A DNA stretch of 5,229 nt from an uncultured Coriobacteriaceae bacterium (GTDB lineage Bacteria > Actinomycetota > Coriobacteriia > Coriobacteriales > QAMH01). Location of the stretch: NCBI GenBank assembly GCA_900556425.1, contig USOR01000073.1, positions 1 through 5,229 on the forward strand. Reading direction: 5' to 3'. The notes beneath the pieces are model-generated. The model ran no database searches and was not told the origin of the DNA. It saw only the letters and a list, made by a program, of their open reading frames with translations. Below are positions 1 to 5,229 of the stretch, one piece after another (the stretch's first letter is position 1; each line of letters starts with the position of its first letter). Both the position numbers and the translations under genes were made by a program.

Positions 1-787
1 TGCCGTGCCAGCCTGCCTGGTTTTCCATGAACGAGACGCCCTTGCCCTTGACGGTATGGGCAACGATGCAGACGGGCGACCCTTCGAGGAGCGTCGCCGT
101 CTTGAGCGCAGTGATGACGGCGCTAACGTCATGCCCATCAACCTCGATCGTCTTCCAGCCAAAGGACTGGAACTTTGAGCTGATGCTATTGAGACCAGCG
201 ACATCGCGTACGTCACCGTCAATCTGCAGGTTGTTGTTGTCGACAATGGCGACGAGGTTGTCGAGCTCGTAATGCGCGGCGAACATGGCCGCTTCCCAGA
301 CCTGGCCCTCCTCGATCTCGCCGTCGCCGAGCAGAGTGAAGACGCGGCGCTTGGGGCCGCCGTCGTTCTGGCGGTCGATGCGCATCCCAAGTGCGACGCC
401 TGCGGCAATCGAAAGGCCCTGGCCGAGCGACCCGGTCGAAACCTCGACACCGGGGAGCTTCTTGGAATCGGGATGACCTTGCAGACGGCTGTGCAATTTG
501 CGCAGCGTGAGCAGCTCGTCGTCGGGGACGAGACCGAGCTCGGCAAGCGCGGCATAGAGCACCGGCGCGGCATGGCCCTTCGAGAGGATGAAATAGTCGC
601 GCTCGGGGTGCTGCGGGTCATCCTCGGAGTAGTTCATCACGCCGCCGAAATAGAGCGACGCAACGATATCCGTGGCCGAAAGCGACCCACCAGGGTGACC
701 GCTACCAGCCTCTTTAAGCATCTTGATGATGTTTTTGCGCATGTTGTTCGCACGCGCCTCGATCTCTTCCACAGACTCTTGGATCAC
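1..787 (-). CDS. Transketolase, N-terminal thiamine-diphosphate-binding subunit/domain (3'-truncated by window edge)
   Basis: Transketolase moves two-carbon ketol units between sugar phosphates in the cytosolic non-oxidative pentose phosphate pathway. This part binds thiamine diphosphate and Mg2+. I read 262 whole codons before the window edge. Visible motifs are SGHPGGS at residues 29-35, LSKGHAAPVLYA at 68-79, STGSLGQG at 117-124, the cofactor motif GDGE at 154-157 followed by NNN at 184-186, KGKGVSF at 247-253, and a terminal WHG at 260-262. This wording resembles the split N-terminal subunit (usually about 270-285 aa) more than one-piece enzymes of about 650 aa, but the 3' end is missing, so one-piece cannot be excluded. 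The start is a GTG at 787-785, with a purine-rich AGAGAGGG (802-795) seven bases upstream. The next in-frame ATG (codon 16) lies inside a conserved stretch. The gene lies 140 bp beyond prfB and probably has its own promoter. Confidence 0.93.
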   Translation of the reverse strand, partial: MIQESVEEIEARANNMRKNIIKMLKEAGSGHPGGSLSATDIVASLYFGGVMNYSEDDPQHPERDYFILSKGHAAPVLYAALAELGLVPDDELLTLRKLHSRLQGHPDSKKLPGVEVSTGSLGQGLSIAAGVALGMRIDRQNDGGPKRRVFTLLGDGEIEEGQVWEAAMFAAHYELDNLVAIVDNNNLQIDGDVRDVAGLNSISSKFQSFGWKTIEVDGHDVSAVITALKTATLLEGSPVCIVAHTVKGKGVSFMENQAGWHG

Positions 788-829
788 GGATGCGCCCTCT
801 CTTGATTGAGTGGTTTTTCAAGTCAGTTC

Positions 830-860
830 ATCATACTAGCTACGCATTGAAAGTCGTCGA
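830..860 (-). promoter_or_regulatory. Weak candidate sigma-70-type promoter for the transketolase gene
   Basis: On the minus strand a TATGAT box (835-830) matches the -10 consensus at five of six bases. A possible -35, TCGACG (860-855), matches four of six but sits 19 bp away, longer than the ideal 17. It would give a leader of roughly 35 bases before the GTG start. The -35 overlaps the inverted repeat at 859-889. This rests on consensus matching only. Confidence 0.3.
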
Positions 861-889
861 GAAATCTCTCGAGCTTAGTGAGATTTCTC
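859..889. repeat. Perfect 10-bp inverted repeat downstream of prfB
   Basis: GAGAAATCTC (859-868) and GAGATTTCTC (880-889) are exact reverse complements separated by 11 bases. The first arm met by transcription begins 38 bases past the prfB stop, so the prfB transcript could fold a hairpin here. After the stem the minus-strand RNA continues GACGACUUUC, with no real U-tract, so it is not a typical intrinsic terminator. It could be a 3'-end stabiliser, a weak terminator, or an operator for the promoter it overlaps. Confidence 0.6.
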
Positions 890-927
890 CGTTACGTTGC
901 CTACGGCAGCTCCAGTCGATACGCCGC

Positions 928-2031
928 CTAGCTCGCTTCGCTGACGCGCCATTGATGATAGCCAACGACGAACTCGTCGATGTCGCCGTCGAAGACCGCG
1001 TCCACGTTGCCCGTCTCGACACCGCTACGCAGATCCTTGACCATCTGGTAGGGATAGAGCACGTAATTGCGGATCTGGTTGCCGAAGGAGATCTCGTGCT
1101 TGGGGCCGCGCAGCTCGTCGAGCGCGTTGGCGCGCTTCTCCTGCTCGAGCTCGTAGAGCTTGGAGCGCAAAATGCCCATGGCCGTCGCCTTGTTCTGGAG
1201 CTGGGAGCGCTCGTTTTGGCAGGTGACGACGATACCCGTGGGCAAATGCGTGATGCGCACGGCAGAGTCGGTCGTGTTGACGCCCTGGCCACCATGACCC
1301 GAGGAGTGGTAGACATCGATGCGCAGGTCGCCTTCGTCGATTTCGACCTCTATGTCATCGGGCAAGACGGGCAAGACCTCGACACCACCGAAGGTGGTCT
1401 GACGACGCTTCTTGGCATCCGTCGGACTGATGCGCACGAGACGGTGCACGCCCTGCTCGCTCTTGAGCATGCCGTAGGCGTTATGCCCGCTCACGGTGAA
1501 GGTCGCGCGGTCGAGGCCGATAGCCTCGCCGGCAGGGGCGTCGTTGACGGTGACTTTCCAGTTCTTGCGCTCGGCGTAGCGCGTGTACATGCGGAAGAGC
1601 ATCTCGGTCCAGTCCTGGGCTTCGAGACCACCCTGGCCGGGATTGATCGTCACGATGCAGTCACCGGAATCGAGCTCGTCGTCGAACCATGAGGACAACT
1701 CGAGCGCGTCGGCATTGGACGTAAGCGTTCTGATGGACTCGATGACCTCGCCCTCGAGCTCGTCGTCACCCTCCATCGCGAGTTCGTTTGCCGTCTCGGC
1801 ATCCTCGAGAAGCGAGACGGCGTTGTCGTACTCCGCGATCTCGTCACGCAACGCCGCGGCCTTGCTCATGATTGACTGGGCATGCTCCTGGTCGTCCCAG
1901 AAACCCGCCTGTGCCGATTGGCCTTCAAGGCCGGCGAGTTGCTCGCGCTTGTCGTCGATGTGCAGGTACGAGCCCATCTTCTCGATGCGCTCGCGCAGCA
2001 TCGCAAGCTCCTGTGCGTGATTGTCTGCCAT
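928..2031 (-). CDS. prfB: Peptide chain release factor 2 (RF2), unframeshifted, with SPT in place of SPF
   Basis: RF2 enters the ribosomal A site at UGA or UAA and triggers release of the finished protein. The 367 codons match the family's usual length. Residues about 1-110 form the helical N-terminal domain. The peptidyl-release motif GGQ is at 247-249 within SSGHGGQGVNTTDSAVRITH. NERSQLQNKATAM (273-285) and NQIRNYVLYPYQMVKDLR (318-335) are RF2 hallmarks. The stop-codon-reading tripeptide at 202-204 is Ser-Pro-Thr rather than Ser-Pro-Phe. The CUU-UGA-C programmed frameshift site is absent: the equivalent position reads CTG CAC (residues 23-24) in an open frame. Start: the ATG at 2031 gives a family-like N terminus with an AGGG nine bases upstream that overlaps the secA stop. 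The ATG at 2001 (codon 11) has a better Shine-Dalgarno. The gene follows secA by 11 bases and ends in TAG, with a second in-frame TAG at 903-901, nine codons on. Confidence 0.97.
   Translation of the reverse strand: MADNHAQELAMLRERIEKMGSYLHIDDKREQLAGLEGQSAQAGFWDDQEHAQSIMSKAAALRDEIAEYDNAVSLLEDAETANELAMEGDDELEGEVIESIRTLTSNADALELSSWFDDELDSGDCIVTINPGQGGLEAQDWTEMLFRMYTRYAERKNWKVTVNDAPAGEAIGLDRATFTVSGHNAYGMLKSEQGVHRLVRISPTDAKKRRQTTFGGVEVLPVLPDDIEVEIDEGDLRIDVYHSSGHGGQGVNTTDSAVRITHLPTGIVVTCQNERSQLQNKATAMGILRSKLYELEQEKRANALDELRGPKHEISFGNQIRNYVLYPYQMVKDLRSGVETGNVDAVFDGDIDEFVVGYHQWRVSEAS
2008..2012 (-). promoter_or_regulatory. Strong Shine-Dalgarno inside the annotated prfB, preceding an alternative ATG at codon 11
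   Basis: AGGAG lies six bases upstream of the ATG at 2001-1999, an ideal arrangement. The first ATG at 2031 has only AGGG at nine bases, plus a GAGG one base away that is too close to work. Starting at 2001 would give 357 aa and remove ten residues of the N-terminal helix. The longer form fits the family better, so this may be a second start or a chance match in the codons for Gln-Glu. Confidence 0.45.
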
Positions 2032-2042
2032 GCCTCGCTACC

Positions 2043-4796
<2,754 letters not shown>

Positions 4797-4802
4797 AGAG
4801 GG

Positions 4803-4809
4803 TCCTACT
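4803..4809 (-). promoter_or_regulatory. secA ribosome binding site
   Basis: AGTAGGA lies six bases upstream of the secA ATG. This fixes the start at 4796, consistent with the family's [12 protein letters not shown] N terminus. Confidence 0.7.
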
Positions 4810-4821
4810 TTCTCTTTTACT

Positions 4822-4854
4822 ACGGTCGCGCAGAAACGCGATCCGCGCGACCGT
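4822..4854 (-). promoter_or_regulatory. Strong hairpin in the secA 5' leader
   Basis: On the minus strand, 4854-4842 can pair with 4834-4822. This gives 13 bp (ten consecutive perfect pairs ACGGTCGCGC/GCGCGACCGT, then G-U, G-C and A-U) closed by a seven-base loop. The odd pair is a G-U in the minus-strand RNA but an A-C mismatch in a plus-strand RNA, which favours a role in the secA transcript. The stem ends 12 bases before the Shine-Dalgarno. No U-tract follows in either direction, so it is not a standard terminator. A role in translation control or mRNA stability is inference. Confidence 0.65.
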
Positions 4855-4903
4855 TGCTATTATTCATTCATATACGCACTCAAGCGCCCATTTGATCGGT
4901 AAC

Positions 4904-4932
4904 ATTGTACGCTTTTTCGCACAAAAGCCCCA
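4904..4932 (-). promoter_or_regulatory. Candidate secA-prfB promoter
   Basis: TACAAT (4909-4904) matches the -10 consensus at five of six bases. At the ideal 17-bp spacing the -35 position (4932-4927) reads TGGGGC, a poor match, so the promoter would be weak or activator-dependent. Transcription would start near 4897, giving a leader of about 100 bases that includes the hairpin at 4822-4854. Confidence 0.35.
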
Positions 4933-4939
4933 CTTGTGC
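4919..4939. repeat. Short inverted repeat overlapping the candidate secA -35
   Basis: GCACAA (4919-4924) and TTGTGC (4934-4939) are exact reverse complements separated by nine bases. The element lies just upstream of the TACAAT box and covers the -35 position. That would suit a regulator binding site, but six-base arms can also occur by chance. Confidence 0.35.
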
Positions 4940-4988
4940 ATCGAACAAACACGAAGTCCGGGCACGTTTCCATAAGCTCACCACGGAA

Positions 4989-5229
4989 TCAAGAAGCGTC
5001 GGCAAGAATCGCATCATAGAGCTTACGAAGCTTAGCGGTTCCTTCGATACCGAAGCGATCGACCAGCGCACGCCTGCAGACAAAATACTCGTTAAGCGCT
5101 TCACCATGGCGACCAAGCTTCCAAAGTGTGAGCATGAGCAAATAGCACACATCCTCGCGCGTCGGTTCGTTGTCGAACGCAAAACGGAAATAACGCAATG
5201 CTAGGGCAGTCTCACCTGTCTTTCGCAAC
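4989..5229 (-). CDS. C-terminal end of a BTAD-type (SARP/AfsR-like) transcriptional regulator (5'-truncated by window edge)
   Basis: Only the last 79 codons are inside the window. The frame is still open at the right edge, where the first codon read is TTG (Leu), so no true start is seen. The segment is helical. LTLWKLGRHGEALNEYFVCR (about residues 33-52) followed by RFGIEGTAKLRKLYDAIL (58-75) resembles the bacterial transcriptional activation domain: a TPR-like helix pair, then a 'lGieps.eLr.LydaiL' ending. Such domains occur in SARP/AfsR regulators and some LuxR-type ATPase regulators. The DNA-binding part, if any, lies outside the window. The gene ends in TGA, 192 bp upstream of secA, in the same orientation. 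A plain TPR protein is the main alternative. Confidence 0.72.
   Translation of the reverse strand, partial: LRKTGETALALRYFRFAFDNEPTREDVCYLLMLTLWKLGRHGEALNEYFVCRRALVDRFGIEGTAKLRKLYDAILADAS

Larger units (their letters stand above)
788..927. other. Intergenic region between prfB and the transketolase gene
   Basis: These 140 bp contain a perfect 10-bp inverted repeat, a weak promoter candidate and the transketolase ribosome binding site, and no credible coding sequence. There is no classic intrinsic terminator, because neither side of the inverted repeat is followed by a T-run. Whether prfB transcription stops here or continues into the transketolase gene cannot be decided from sequence. Confidence 0.8.
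4797..4988. other. Intergenic region upstream of secA
   Basis: These 192 bp separate the BTAD gene stop from the secA ATG. They contain the inverted repeat at 4919-4939, a TACAAT -10 candidate, an AT-rich stretch at about 4855-4880, and the hairpin at 4822-4854. No SecM-like coding sequence is evident. No intrinsic terminator with a T-run follows the BTAD gene, so read-through into secA is possible. Confidence 0.75.

Noticed and set aside
272..805. Plus-strand open frame opposite the transketolase gene
   Set aside because: The minus strand here encodes intact transketolase motifs; this frame has no family resemblance.
790..1692. Plus-strand open frame (300 codons) opposite prfB
   Set aside because: It mirrors prfB codons, has no recognisable domain, and runs through the intergenic inverted repeat.
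1926..2013. The AGGAG in the prfB 5' region as a frameshift-stimulating element
   Set aside because: There is no in-frame UGA or CUU slip site near it; in E. coli the stimulating element lies a few bases from the slip site, whereas here it is over 40 bases from the equivalent position.
4822..4854. Reading the secA leader hairpin as a Rho-independent terminator
   Set aside because: No T-run follows the stem on either strand.
4866..4894. Tiny upstream frames in the secA leader (ATGGGCGCTTGA, then ATGAATGAATAA)
   Set aside because: Each encodes three residues, neither has a Shine-Dalgarno, and they do not resemble a SecM-type stalling peptide.
4880..5204. Open frames of about 100 codons on both strands across the region upstream of secA
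   Set aside because: They overlap the BTAD gene in other frames, show no family resemblance and have no good ribosome binding site.

Overview
The window carries housekeeping genes on the minus strand of what is most likely an actinobacterium, probably class Coriobacteriia. The clues are the high G+C content, the secA-prfB gene pair, a release factor 2 gene without the usual programmed frameshift, a SecA of actinobacterial length with a C-terminal zinc motif, a transketolase N-terminal domain of the type found in split enzymes, and a BTAD-type regulator next to secA. The taxonomic call is inference; no rRNA or other marker is present.

Layout, in the direction of transcription (right to left): the C-terminal end of a BTAD (bacterial transcriptional activation domain) protein enters from the right edge and stops at 4989. 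A 192-bp intergenic region (4797-4988) follows. It holds a possible secA promoter (-10 TACAAT), an imperfectly placed inverted repeat, and a strong 13-bp hairpin in the presumed secA leader. secA (4796-2043, 917 aa) is complete. Eleven bases later comes prfB (2031-928, 367 aa), also complete and almost certainly co-transcribed with secA. A 140-bp gap (788-927) contains a perfect 10-bp inverted repeat and a weak promoter candidate. Then comes the start of a transketolase N-terminal (thiamine diphosphate) domain gene (787 to beyond position 1).

SecA is the ATPase motor of the Sec export pathway. RF2 terminates translation at UGA/UAA. Transketolase works in the non-oxidative pentose phosphate pathway. 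No convincing plus-strand gene, tRNA, rRNA, mobile element or CRISPR array is visible. The long plus-strand open frames mirror the codon bias of secA and prfB.

I see no new multi-gene system. The most notable feature is inside prfB: the stop-codon-reading tripeptide, normally Ser-Pro-Phe in RF2, is written Ser-Pro-Thr, combining the RF2-type first residue with the RF1-type third residue. Both secA and prfB also end in TAG, a codon classically read by RF1 and not RF2.
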